DNA from: Alphaproteobacteria bacterium
GTDB lineage: Bacteria; Pseudomonadota; Alphaproteobacteria; Caulobacterales; Parvularculaceae
Length of the DNA stretch: 5,946 nucleotides
Assembly (NCBI GenBank): GCA_030428745.1
Contig: JAUIEG010000181.1
Coordinates: 1 to 5,946, forward strand
Direction: 5' to 3'
Shown: in pieces, positions 1 through 5,838 of the stretch
Numbering within the stretch: position 1 is the first letter of the stretch
Layout of the letters: every line of letters starts with the position of its first letter
Position numbers and translations under genes: made by a program
Notes under the pieces: model-generated
Seen by the model: the letters and a program-made list of their open reading frames with translations, nothing else
The model's database searches: none
What the model was told of the DNA's origin: nothing

Positions 1-5
1 TCCCA

Positions 6-20
6 TTTGTCGAAGACAAA
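6..20. repeat. Small palindrome upstream of katG
   Basis: TTTGTC at 6-11 and GACAAA at 15-20 are exact reverse complements separated by GAA, making a 15-base dyad about 60 bases before the katG start codon. It could be an operator half or whole site, or a chance palindrome. It does not resemble the long four-part OxyR site as I know it, and no T-tract follows, so it is not a terminator. Bases 1-81 otherwise contain no gene start I can support, and no convincing -35/-10 pair was found, so the katG promoter may lie left of the window. Confidence 0.3.
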
Positions 21-70
21 ATCTGGCGGCGTTACCGCGCATCCAGGTCATGTCTTCTGAATTCTGCACC

Positions 71-77
71 GGAGAGG
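71..77 (+). promoter_or_regulatory. Ribosome binding site of katG
   Basis: GGAGAGG lies 4 bases before the ATG at 82 (7 bases if counted from GGAG). This is a strong Shine-Dalgarno sequence. It supports the start that includes the signal peptide rather than a later internal start that would give a cytoplasmic KatG. Confidence 0.75.
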
Positions 78-81
78 AAAC

Positions 82-2421
82 ATGAAAACAAACACCAAAT
101 CTGTCTTGCTGACGACGGCGGCCGTCCTGGCGCTAACCCTTACGGCAAGCTGCGGCGGTCAGAATGAATCGCGCGAAGCCACTACTCCGACGCCCGAAGC
201 GGTTGAGGACGACGCTGGCGATACCATGTCCAAAAGCGACGTTACGGCGCCGGAAGAAATGGCGCCGGCGGAAAGCGCATCAAAAACGAATGAATTCTGG
301 TGGCCGGATACGCTCGACCTTAGCCCCCTTCGCCATAACGCCGCCGCATCCAATCCTATTGGCGACGATTTCGATTACGCCGCTGAGTTTGAAAAACTCG
401 ACCTCGCAGAAGTCAAAAAAGATATTGAAGCCGTCATGACGGACTCGCAGGACTGGTGGCCTGCGGACTATGGCCATTACGGACCGTTTTTCGTTCGCAT
501 GGCCTGGCACGCGGCAGGCACCTACCGCATGTATGACGGTCGCGGCGGCGCTGGCGGCGGACAGCAGCGTTTCGAGCCGCTGAACAGCTGGCCCGACAAT
601 GTCAGCCTCGACAAAGCGCGGCGCTTGCTCTGGCCGGTGAAGCAGAAATATGGCCGCGCCCTTTCATGGGGCGACCTCATGGTGCTGACCGGCAATGTCG
701 CGATGGAGTCCATGGGCTTTAAAACTTTCGGCTTCGCTGGCGGACGCGAAGATGACTGGGAAGCCGAAGTCGTCGATTGGGGCACGGAAGACACCATGCT
801 CGCCGGCGATCAGCGTTTCCACGGCGACCGTGAACTCGCCAAACCGCTGGCGGCGACGCAGATGGGCCTCATCTACGTCAACCCGGAAGGCCCGAACGGC
901 AATCCGGATCCGTTGGCTGCGGCTCATGACATCCGCCAGGCCTTCCGCGGCATGGCCATGACCGATGAAGAAACGATTGCGCTCATCGCGGGCGGCCATA
1001 CGTTCGGCAAGGCCCACGGCGCGCACAAACCGGATGAATGCCTTGACCCCGAACCCGCCGCCGCGGGTGTAGAACAGCAAGGTCTCGGCTGGGTGAACAA
1101 TTGCGGCAAGGGAAATGCGGAAGATACGATCACCAGCGGCCTAGAAGGCTCATGGACGATGAATCCGACCGAGTGGACGCATCAGTATTTCAGCAACCTG
1201 TTCAACTTCGAATGGGAGCAAACCCGCAGCCCCGCCGGCGCCGTACAATGGGTGCCGACTGATGAGGCGGCGGCGCAACTGGCGCCCGACGCTCATGATC
1301 CAACCAAGCGTCACGCGCCGATCATGTTCACAACCGACCTTGCGCTGAAAGAGGACCCGGAATTCCGGAAGGTTTCAGAGCGTTTCTTTGAAAATCCGGA
1401 AGAGTTCGAACTCGCTTTTGCGAAAGCCTGGTTCAAGCTGACCCACCGCGATATGGGCCCGCGCGCTCGTTATATCGGTTCGGAAGTTCCTGCTGAAGAA
1501 CTGATCTGGCAGGACCCGATCCCGGCCGTCGATCACCCGCTGATCAATGCGAGCGACGCCGCGGCGATCAAGGCTGACATCCTCGCTTCCGGCCTGACGG
1601 TTCCTGAGCTTGTGCGCACGGCCTGGGCCTCCGCCTCGACCTTCCGCGGCACTGACATGCGCGGCGGCGCCAATGGCGCGCGCATCCGCCTCGCTCCGCA
1701 AAAAGACTGGGCGGTGAATGATCCTTCCGAACTGTCAAAGGTTCTGACGGCGCTTGAGAAGGTTCAAACCGACTTCAACGCGGCGCAGAGCGGCGGCAAG
1801 CAAGTCTCGCTTGCCGATGTCATCGTCCTCGGCGGCAACGCAGCTATCGAAAAAGCGGCGGAAGATGCGGGCCATCCGGTCAGCGTTCCCTTCACGCCGG
1901 GCCGCGCGGACGCCTCGCAAGAGCAGACGGACGTGAACTCGTTCTCCGTTCTGGAACCGAAGGCGGACGGCTTCCGCAACTATATCGGCGGCGACCATGA
2001 AAAATCGCCGTCGGCGCTTCTGGTGGACCGGGCGAGCCTTCTGGACCTCACTGTGCCTGAAATGACGGTGCTGGTCGGCGGCATGCGCGCCCTCGACGCC
2101 AATACCGGCGGGACTGACTACGGCGTTTTCACCGAGACGCCGGGAACATTGACGAATGATTTCTTCGTCAACCTGCTCGACATGTCGACCAAATGGGCGC
2201 CGTCGGACGAGCCTTATGTCTTCGAAGGGCGCAACCGCCAGACCGGCGACTTAAAATGGACGGCGACAGAGAACGACCTTGTCTTCGGCTCTAACGCCGA
2301 GCTGCGCGCCGTTGTCGAAGTCTACGCCTTCGATGGCGCAGAGGACAAATTCGTCAACGATTTTGTCGACGCCTGGACCAAGGTGATGAACGCCGACCGC
2401 TTTGATATGAAAAAGTCATAA
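82..2421 (+). CDS. katG: Catalase-peroxidase KatG with lipoprotein signal peptide
   Basis: Bifunctional heme enzyme that breaks down hydrogen peroxide by catalase and peroxidase reactions. Length is 779 aa; cytoplasmic homologues are about 725-740 aa, and the excess is N-terminal. Residues 1-23 form a signal peptide (K2, K6, then a hydrophobic stretch from about residue 7) ending in L-T-A-S before Cys24, a permissive lipobox. Gly25-Gly26 follow, with no Asp at +2, so the E. coli Lol rule predicts outer-membrane sorting. Residues 27-69 are an acidic Pro/Ala linker. The catalytic N-domain (about 70-470) has distal Arg139, Trp142 and His143, proximal His306, Trp358 and Asp419, the Trp142-Tyr265-Met291 adduct triad needed for catalase activity, and mobile Arg463. 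Ser352 matches M. tuberculosis Ser315. The degenerate C-domain (about 480-779) is intact. It appears monocistronic and is closed by the hairpin at 2444-2469. Family assignment is near certain; the lipid anchor is inferred. Confidence 0.97.
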   Translation: MKTNTKSVLLTTAAVLALTLTASCGGQNESREATTPTPEAVEDDAGDTMSKSDVTAPEEMAPAESASKTNEFWWPDTLDLSPLRHNAAASNPIGDDFDYAAEFEKLDLAEVKKDIEAVMTDSQDWWPADYGHYGPFFVRMAWHAAGTYRMYDGRGGAGGGQQRFEPLNSWPDNVSLDKARRLLWPVKQKYGRALSWGDLMVLTGNVAMESMGFKTFGFAGGREDDWEAEVVDWGTEDTMLAGDQRFHGDRELAKPLAATQMGLIYVNPEGPNGNPDPLAAAHDIRQAFRGMAMTDEETIALIAGGHTFGKAHGAHKPDECLDPEPAAAGVEQQGLGWVNNCGKGNAEDTITSGLEGSWTMNPTEWTHQYFSNLFNFEWEQTRSPAGAVQWVPTDEAAAQLAPDAHDPTKRHAPIMFTTDLALKEDPEFRKVSERFFENPEEFELAFAKAWFKLTHRDMGPRARYIGSEVPAEELIWQDPIPAVDHPLINASDAAAIKADILASGLTVPELVRTAWASASTFRGTDMRGGANGARIRLAPQKDWAVNDPSELSKVLTALEKVQTDFNAAQSGGKQVSLADVIVLGGNAAIEKAAEDAGHPVSVPFTPGRADASQEQTDVNSFSVLEPKADGFRNYIGGDHEKSPSALLVDRASLLDLTVPEMTVLVGGMRALDANTGGTDYGVFTETPGTLTNDFFVNLLDMSTKWAPSDEPYVFEGRNRQTGDLKWTATENDLVFGSNAELRAVVEVYAFDGAEDKFVNDFVDAWTKVMNADRFDMKKS

Positions 2422-2438
2422 GCGATCGGAATGCGAAG

Positions 2439-2476
2439 AAAAGAACGCCCGGCCTCACCACCGGGCGTTTTTCTTT
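2439..2476. terminator. Bidirectional intrinsic terminator between katG and the Rid gene
   Basis: AACGCCCGG (2444-2452) pairs perfectly with CCGGGCGTT (2461-2469) around an 8-base loop. On the plus strand the stem runs into TTTTTCTTT (2468-2476). On the minus strand the complement of 2434-2445 gives a T-rich run after the stem. It therefore looks able to stop transcription from both convergent genes. It begins 22 bases after the katG stop, and its T-tract ends 4 bases before the Rid stop codon on the other strand. Confidence 0.88.
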
Positions 2477-2479
2477 CAA

Positions 2480-2896
2480 TCAGGCGTGCGCCGCCGCCGT
2501 CGCTTCAATCTCAATCAGCATTTCTGGCGAGGCAAGCTGCGCCACCGGGATCAGTGTCGCCGCGGGGCGGTGCTCGCCAAGCGCCGCGAGTTGCGCAGCG
2601 TGATAAGCCTTCATGCGCTCCGCGTCATAGCCGACGATGAAAACAGTCAGGCGAACGATGTCTTCAATGCGCGCGTCAGCGCTTTCCAGCGCAATGCCAA
2701 TATTCGCGAAGACCTGCTTTGCCTGTTCGCCGAAATCGGCGGACAGACTTCCGTCGCCTGCAAAACCGCCCTGCCCGGCGAGAAAGATCATTCGCGCGCC
2801 AGACCTGACCACGGCCATCTGAGAGAAATGAAAACGGGTCGGGTCGATAAGGCCGGGCGGATTGGAGAATGTTGCGGCTGGAGAATGAGACGGCAT
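2480..2896 (-). CDS. RidA-like (YjgF/YER057c/UK114 family) protein lacking the catalytic Arg
   Basis: Small Rid-family protein, 138 aa from the chosen start, the usual size for this trimeric chorismate-mutase-like fold. Visible family features are the N-terminal Asn-Pro-Pro-Gly segment (12-15), FHFSQMAVV (22-30), an I-F-L-A-G-Q-G-G strand/turn (37-44), the helix with D54, F55 and Q58 followed by VFANIGIAL (62-70), and the closing IEIEA strand (128-132, with Glu129 and Glu131). RidA imine deaminases carry an essential Arg in P-A-R-S (E. coli Arg105); here the aligned sequence is P-A-A-T, putting Ala113 there. That suggests a non-deaminase Rid subgroup, so I do not give the symbol ridA. An upstream ATG at 2938 would add 14 residues, but the ATG at 2896 has an excellent SD at 2904-2910 and starts where family members start. 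It is convergent with katG and divergent from alr. Confidence 0.9.
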   Translation of the reverse strand: MPSHSPAATFSNPPGLIDPTRFHFSQMAVVRSGARMIFLAGQGGFAGDGSLSADFGEQAKQVFANIGIALESADARIEDIVRLTVFIVGYDAERMKAYHAAQLAALGEHRPAATLIPVAQLASPEMLIEIEATAAAHA

Positions 2897-2903
2897 GGGC
2901 GGG

Positions 2904-2910
2904 CTCCTTC
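2904..2910 (-). promoter_or_regulatory. Ribosome binding site that fixes the Rid gene start
   Basis: On the minus strand GAAGGAG ends 7 bases before the ATG at 2896. This is near-ideal in sequence and spacing, and it decides against the longer reading from 2938. Confidence 0.8.
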
Positions 2911-2940
2911 TGACTTTGCGAGGGGTTCCGTCTACCATGT

Positions 2941-2955
2941 CCCGCCCCCGGCGGG
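2941..2955. other. GC-only hairpin in the Rid gene leader
   Basis: CCCGCC (2941-2946) can pair with GGCGGG (2950-2955) around a CCC loop, inside a run of nearly pure G+C (2941-2968). No T-tract follows on either strand, so it is not a standard terminator. If the Rid transcript starts near 2963, as the -10-like box at 2970-2976 suggests, this stem would lie in the first 25 bases of its leader and could affect mRNA stability. It may simply reflect base composition. Confidence 0.3.
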
Positions 2956-2969
2956 CGGCGGCGGGCCGT

Positions 2970-2976
2970 AGTATAA
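2970..2976 (-). promoter_or_regulatory. Candidate -10 element for the Rid gene
   Basis: The minus strand reads TTATACT here, a good -10 match. With this box transcription would begin near 2963, giving a leader of roughly 65 bases. The best upstream -35 is only a weak TTATCC at 2995-3000 (18-base spacer), so the promoter is tentative. Confidence 0.35.
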
Positions 2977-3023
2977 GGCCAAACGGAAACCCGTGGATAA
3001 AATTTCACCACTTTCTTGACGGC

Positions 3024-3030
3024 CTTATAC
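3024..3030 (+). promoter_or_regulatory. Candidate -10 element for alr and downstream genes
   Basis: TTATACT at 3024-3030 is the mirror image of the Rid-side box and would start an alr transcript near 3037, with a leader of about 105-110 bases. No good -35 lies at 16-18 bases upstream. A TTGACG at 3016-3021 is too close to pair with this box and has no good -10 at the normal distance, so it may be coincidental or mark an alternative start. Confidence 0.35.
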
Positions 3031-3145
3031 TGCCCCCAGTCCGGATATTGAGAGGATGATTGCTCCCAGCCGGATGAACGGTCCCCGCTCACCAGCCTTG
3101 GCCGCCCTTTTCGCGCCGCAAAAAGCCCCTTAAAGCTCAAAGCCT

Positions 3146-4252
3146 ATGAATGATGACGTCAAATCCGCCAGCCTAGCGGCCGCCTCGCATGAAGGGCCCG
3201 TCGCCGAAATCGATCTATCGGCGCTTTGCGCCAATTACGCGATGATCGACCATGCAACGCCGACCGCAAAAGTCGGCGCGGCGGTGAAATGCAACGCTTA
3301 TGGCCTCGGCCTGAGCCCTGTCGCACGCGCCTTGTTCGAGCGCGGCTGCGATGAATTTTTTGTCGTCTATGCTGAAGAGGGCGCCGCCCTGCGCGCGGCC
3401 CTGAACGACACGGCCCCGCATATCTATTGTTTCGCCGGGCCGTCGGAAGATACGCTTGCGCTTTACGAACGCGCGAAGCTGACGCCTGTCATTAATTCGC
3501 TGGCGCAGGCGCAACTCTGGGCGTCTCGCGGCAATCAGCCGGCGGCGGTTCACATCGACACCGGCATGAACCGCATCGGCGCGCCGTTAAGCGAAGCGGC
3601 GGCGATATCTGCGTCACTTAAAGAGGCGGGGCTTGAGGTTAGCGTCGTCATGAGCCACCTCGCCTGCGCCTCCGATCCCGCGCACCCGAAGAACGAAGAG
3701 CAGCGCGCATTATTTGTCGAAGCGGCGCAGCATTTCCCCGGCGCGCGGCTTTCGCTTGCGGCGTCCGCAGGCGCGCTGATGGGTAAAGCCTATCAGTTCG
3801 ATCTCGTGCGTCCCGGGATTGCGCTTTATGGCGGCAGCCCTTTCGAAAGCGATGACGACCGCATTCGCAATGTCGTGACTTTAAAGGCGCGCATCGTTCA
3901 ACTGCGCGACCTCCAGCCGGGCGAAACCGTCGGATACGGCGCAGCCTATACGGCGACGGTCCCGACGCGAATCGCCAGCGTCGCGCTCGGCTATGGCGAC
4001 GGCTACCCCCGCAACAGCGCCCCGGCCGGCGCCGCGATCGTGAATGGGGCCCGCTCGGCCATCGCCGGGCGGATTTCCATGGACTTCATCACTCTTGATA
4101 TTACAGACCAGAAGAATCCTGTAAAAATAGGAGACTATGCAGAATTCTTCGGTCCGCGCCTGCGCCTCTTCGAGGCGGCTCTGGCGACCCATCGCTCGCC
4201 CTATGACTTGCTTACAGGGCTTGGCGGGCGCGTCGATCACCGCTACCTCTAA
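3146..4252 (+). CDS. alr: Alanine racemase (PLP-dependent)
   Basis: Interconverts L- and D-alanine in the cytoplasm, supplying D-Ala for peptidoglycan. Length is 368 aa, normal for the family. The N-terminal TIM barrel begins at EIDL (21-24). The PLP lysine is Lys48 in A-V-K-C-N-A-Y-G-L-G, where most relatives have A-N-A-Y-G-H-G. Arg143 lies in G-M-N-R-I-G, and Arg222 in V-R-P-G-I-A-L-Y-G contacts the PLP ring nitrogen. The C-terminal beta domain carries the second catalytic base Tyr264 (V-G-Y-G), Tyr283 (L-G-Y-G-D-G-Y), Met312 (R-I-S-M-D) and Tyr353 (S-P-Y-D-L-L-T). All key residues are present. The ATG at 3146 is the only workable start: an in-frame TAA lies at 3131-3133, and the next ATG (residue 33) would remove the first strand. 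Its SD is poor. It leads a cluster with mlaE, which starts 22 bases after its stop. Codons 319-336 are AT-rich and unlike the rest. Confidence 0.96.
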   Translation: MNDDVKSASLAAASHEGPVAEIDLSALCANYAMIDHATPTAKVGAAVKCNAYGLGLSPVARALFERGCDEFFVVYAEEGAALRAALNDTAPHIYCFAGPSEDTLALYERAKLTPVINSLAQAQLWASRGNQPAAVHIDTGMNRIGAPLSEAAAISASLKEAGLEVSVVMSHLACASDPAHPKNEEQRALFVEAAQHFPGARLSLAASAGALMGKAYQFDLVRPGIALYGGSPFESDDDRIRNVVTLKARIVQLRDLQPGETVGYGAAYTATVPTRIASVALGYGDGYPRNSAPAGAAIVNGARSAIAGRISMDFITLDITDQKNPVKIGDYAEFFGPRLRLFEAALATHRSPYDLLTGLGGRVDHRYL

Positions 4253-4260
4253 CGGGTCCA

Positions 4261-4265
4261 AGGGG
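4261..4265 (+). promoter_or_regulatory. Ribosome binding site of mlaE
   Basis: AGGGG lies 8 bases before the ATG at 4274, inside the 21-base gap after the alr stop. This is a standard SD and supports this start. Confidence 0.7.
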
Positions 4266-4273
4266 AAGCGTTC

Positions 4274-5047
4274 ATGAATATTTTCGCCGTGACCGGCAGC
4301 GTCACCATCGACGCCCTGCGCGAGACTGGCCGTATGGCCGGGTTCGCAGGCCGCGGGGCGTTCGCCAGCATCCTCGGACCATTTTACTGGCGTGCGTTTT
4401 TCTCCTCGCTGATCCGCATCGGGTTCACGTCATTGCCGGTGGTCGGTCTCACCGCCATCTTCACCGGCGCCGCCCTCGCCCTCAATATCTATGACGGATC
4501 GCTGCGGTTCAACGCGGAAACTTTTCTGCCGCAGATCCTCGGCGTCTCTATTGTGCGTGAGCTGGGGCCGGTGCTCGCGGCGCTGATGGTTGCGGGACGC
4601 TGCTCTTCAGCCATGGCCGCCGAGCTCGGCACCATGCGCGTCACCGAACAGATCGACGCCATGTCGACCCTCTCCGTCGATCCGTTCAAATATCTCGTCG
4701 CGCCGCGCATCCTGGCGACAACGCTCGCCATGCCAATCCTTGTTCTGATCGCGGACATTATCGGCGTCTACGGCGGCTATCTCGTCGCAGTGTATGGCCT
4801 CGACTTTTCGGGACCTGTCTTTATCCGCAATATTTCAGAGTTCCTGCAAGACCGCGACGTCATCAGCGGCCTTGCGAAAGCAGGCGTGTTCGGTTTTCTG
4901 ATTGCTGTGATGGGGTGTTATTACGGTTATCGCAGCGGCGGCGGGGCCCAAGGCGTCGGGGCTGCAACCCGCACTGCTGTTGTGGCCGCAGCGGTCGCAA
5001 TCCTCGCCTCGAACTATGTCATGACCTCTTTCCTCGTGGAGTTTTAA
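4274..5047 (+). CDS. mlaE: MlaE/YrbE-family ABC permease
   Basis: Inner-membrane permease subunit of an MCE-type lipid transporter. In the E. coli Mla system the dimer pairs with MlaF ATPases and an MlaD ring to move phospholipids between the inner and outer membranes. Length is 257 aa (E. coli MlaE about 260). Residues 1-40 form an amphipathic N-terminal region, followed by hydrophobic segments at roughly 45-71, 85-108, 143-174, 200-219 and 233-253. The family hallmark spans 96-130: E-L-G-P-V-L at 96-101, A-G-R at 107-109, and E-L-G-T-M-R-V-T-E-Q-I-D-A at 117-129, which forms the coupling region facing the ATPase. It is followed 9 bases later by the matching ATPase, so the two are surely co-expressed. 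The symbol follows family membership; the exact lipid and direction cannot be read from the sequence. Confidence 0.93.
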   Translation: MNIFAVTGSVTIDALRETGRMAGFAGRGAFASILGPFYWRAFFSSLIRIGFTSLPVVGLTAIFTGAALALNIYDGSLRFNAETFLPQILGVSIVRELGPVLAALMVAGRCSSAMAAELGTMRVTEQIDAMSTLSVDPFKYLVAPRILATTLAMPILVLIADIIGVYGGYLVAVYGLDFSGPVFIRNISEFLQDRDVISGLAKAGVFGFLIAVMGCYYGYRSGGGAQGVGAATRTAVVAAAVAILASNYVMTSFLVEF

Positions 5048-5056
5048 ATCCGGACG

Positions 5057-5836
5057 ATGAGCGAGACGTCACACACCATCACCGTGCGCGGTCTTCACAA
5101 GGGCTTTGACAATAATCAGGTCCTTCGCGGCGTCGATATCGACGTGGACAAAGGCCGGTCCCTCGTCATCATCGGCGGATCAGGCAGCGGCAAATCGGTG
5201 CTCTTGAAATGCATCGTCGGCCTGATGAAAGCTGATCGCGGAACCGTTGAGGTCGATGGCCGCAATATCGCGCGGCACACAGACAGCGACCGGCGCTATA
5301 TGACCCAGCGAACCGGCATGCTGTTTCAGGGCTCGGCGCTTTTTGACAGCCTCAAAGTCTGGGAGAATATCGCCTTTCGCCTTCTAAACGCCGACCGAAA
5401 GTCGCGAAAGGAGGCCCATGCGAGAGCCATCGATTGCCTCGCCCAGGTTGGCCTTGCGCCGGAGATTGGCGACCTTCAACCGTCGGCGCTTTCAGGCGGG
5501 ATGCAAAAGCGCGTGAGCCTCGCCCGCGCCATCGCCTCAAATCCGGAGATTCTTTTCTTTGATGAGCCGACGACGGGGCTCGATCCGATCATGTCTGACG
5601 TGATCAACAACCTTATCATCGAGCGGGTGAAAGCGCTCGGCGCCTCTGCAATCTCCATCACGCACGATATGGCGTCGGCCCGCAAGATCGCTGACGAGGT
5701 CGCGATGCTCTATCAGGGCCGGATCATCTGGCGCGGCAAACCGGAAGAGCTGGAAAACTCCGGCAATCCCATGGTCGACCAGTTCGTGAACGGAAGGGCG
5801 GAAGGGCCGATCAAGATGGCTATCCGGCGGAGCTAG
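5057..5836 (+). CDS. mlaF: MlaF-type ABC transporter ATP-binding protein
   Basis: Cytoplasmic ATPase that powers the MlaE-type permease encoded just upstream. Length is 259 aa (E. coli MlaF about 269). All nucleotide-binding motifs are intact: Walker A G-G-S-G-S-G-K-S at 40-47 with Lys46, Q-loop Gln91 in L-F-Q-G-S-A-L-F-D-S-L, signature L-S-G-G-M-Q at 145-150, Walker B I-L-F-F-D-E at 165-170 with catalytic Glu170, D-loop G-L-D-P at 174-177, and switch His203 in I-T-H-D. The G-S-A-L-F-D-S-L stretch after the Q-loop and V-W-E-N-I-A-F at 101-107 are typical of the MlaF/Mkl/Ttg2A subgroup rather than amino-acid importers. The SD is weak (CGGA, 2 bases before the ATG at 5057), so translation may be coupled to mlaE, whose stop is 9 bases upstream. 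The C-terminal tail after about 245 is short. Confidence 0.94.
   Translation: MSETSHTITVRGLHKGFDNNQVLRGVDIDVDKGRSLVIIGGSGSGKSVLLKCIVGLMKADRGTVEVDGRNIARHTDSDRRYMTQRTGMLFQGSALFDSLKVWENIAFRLLNADRKSRKEAHARAIDCLAQVGLAPEIGDLQPSALSGGMQKRVSLARAIASNPEILFFDEPTTGLDPIMSDVINNLIIERVKALGASAISITHDMASARKIADEVAMLYQGRIIWRGKPEELENSGNPMVDQFVNGRAEGPIKMAIRRS
5829..5832 (+). promoter_or_regulatory. Ribosome binding site of the last, partial gene
   Basis: GGAG lies 6 bases before the ATG at 5839 and sits within the last codons of mlaF. This supports the start at 5839 and suggests translation in the same operon. Confidence 0.5.
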
Positions 5837-5838
5837 AC

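Larger units (their letters stand above)
2970..3031. repeat. Exact 11-bp inverted repeat in the divergent Rid/alr control region
   Basis: AGTATAAGGCC at 2970-2980 and GGCCTTATACT at 3021-3031 are exact reverse complements separated by 40 bases. Their centres are 51 bases apart, close to five helical turns. The arms lie between two divergent genes and point outward symmetrically. This fits paired operator half-sites that could be bridged by a regulator, or mirror-image core promoters. The repeat itself is read directly; its role is inferred. The rest of 2897-3145 shows no gene that I can support. Confidence 0.7.

Noticed and set aside
1..60. C-terminal tail of an upstream plus-strand gene ending at TGA 58-60
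   Set aside because: All three frames are open for part of this short stretch and none gives a recognisable C-terminus, so an upstream gene cannot be supported.
664..1080. 138-codon open frame on the minus strand inside katG
   Set aside because: It lies wholly opposite conserved KatG active-site sequence, has low-complexity Arg/Ala-rich content and no family resemblance. It is a typical shadow frame of a GC-rich gene.
2897..2938. Upstream ATG at 2938 as the Rid gene start, adding 14 residues
   Set aside because: The extra residues are basic and not family-like, while the ATG at 2896 has a near-ideal SD (GAAGGAG, 7-base spacing) and matches the usual N-terminus.
2486..2971. 161-codon plus-strand open frame opposite the Rid gene
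   Set aside because: The minus strand encodes a recognisable Rid protein with a strong SD. The plus-strand reading is Arg-rich with no recognisable domain.
3016..3049. TTGACG plus GATATT as a full alr promoter
   Set aside because: The spacer would be 22 bases, too long for a normal sigma-70 type promoter, so only the separate -10-like box at 3024-3030 is kept as tentative.
3056..3133. 25-codon frame (ATG 3056 to TAA 3131) just before alr as a leader peptide
   Set aside because: The purine-rich SD abuts the ATG with no spacer, the peptide has no regulatory-looking codon run, and no attenuator hairpin with a T-tract follows.
2676..3140. 154-codon minus-strand frame crossing the Rid/alr intergenic region
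   Set aside because: It overlaps the Rid gene out of frame, covers the promoter-like inverted repeat, and has no recognisable motif.
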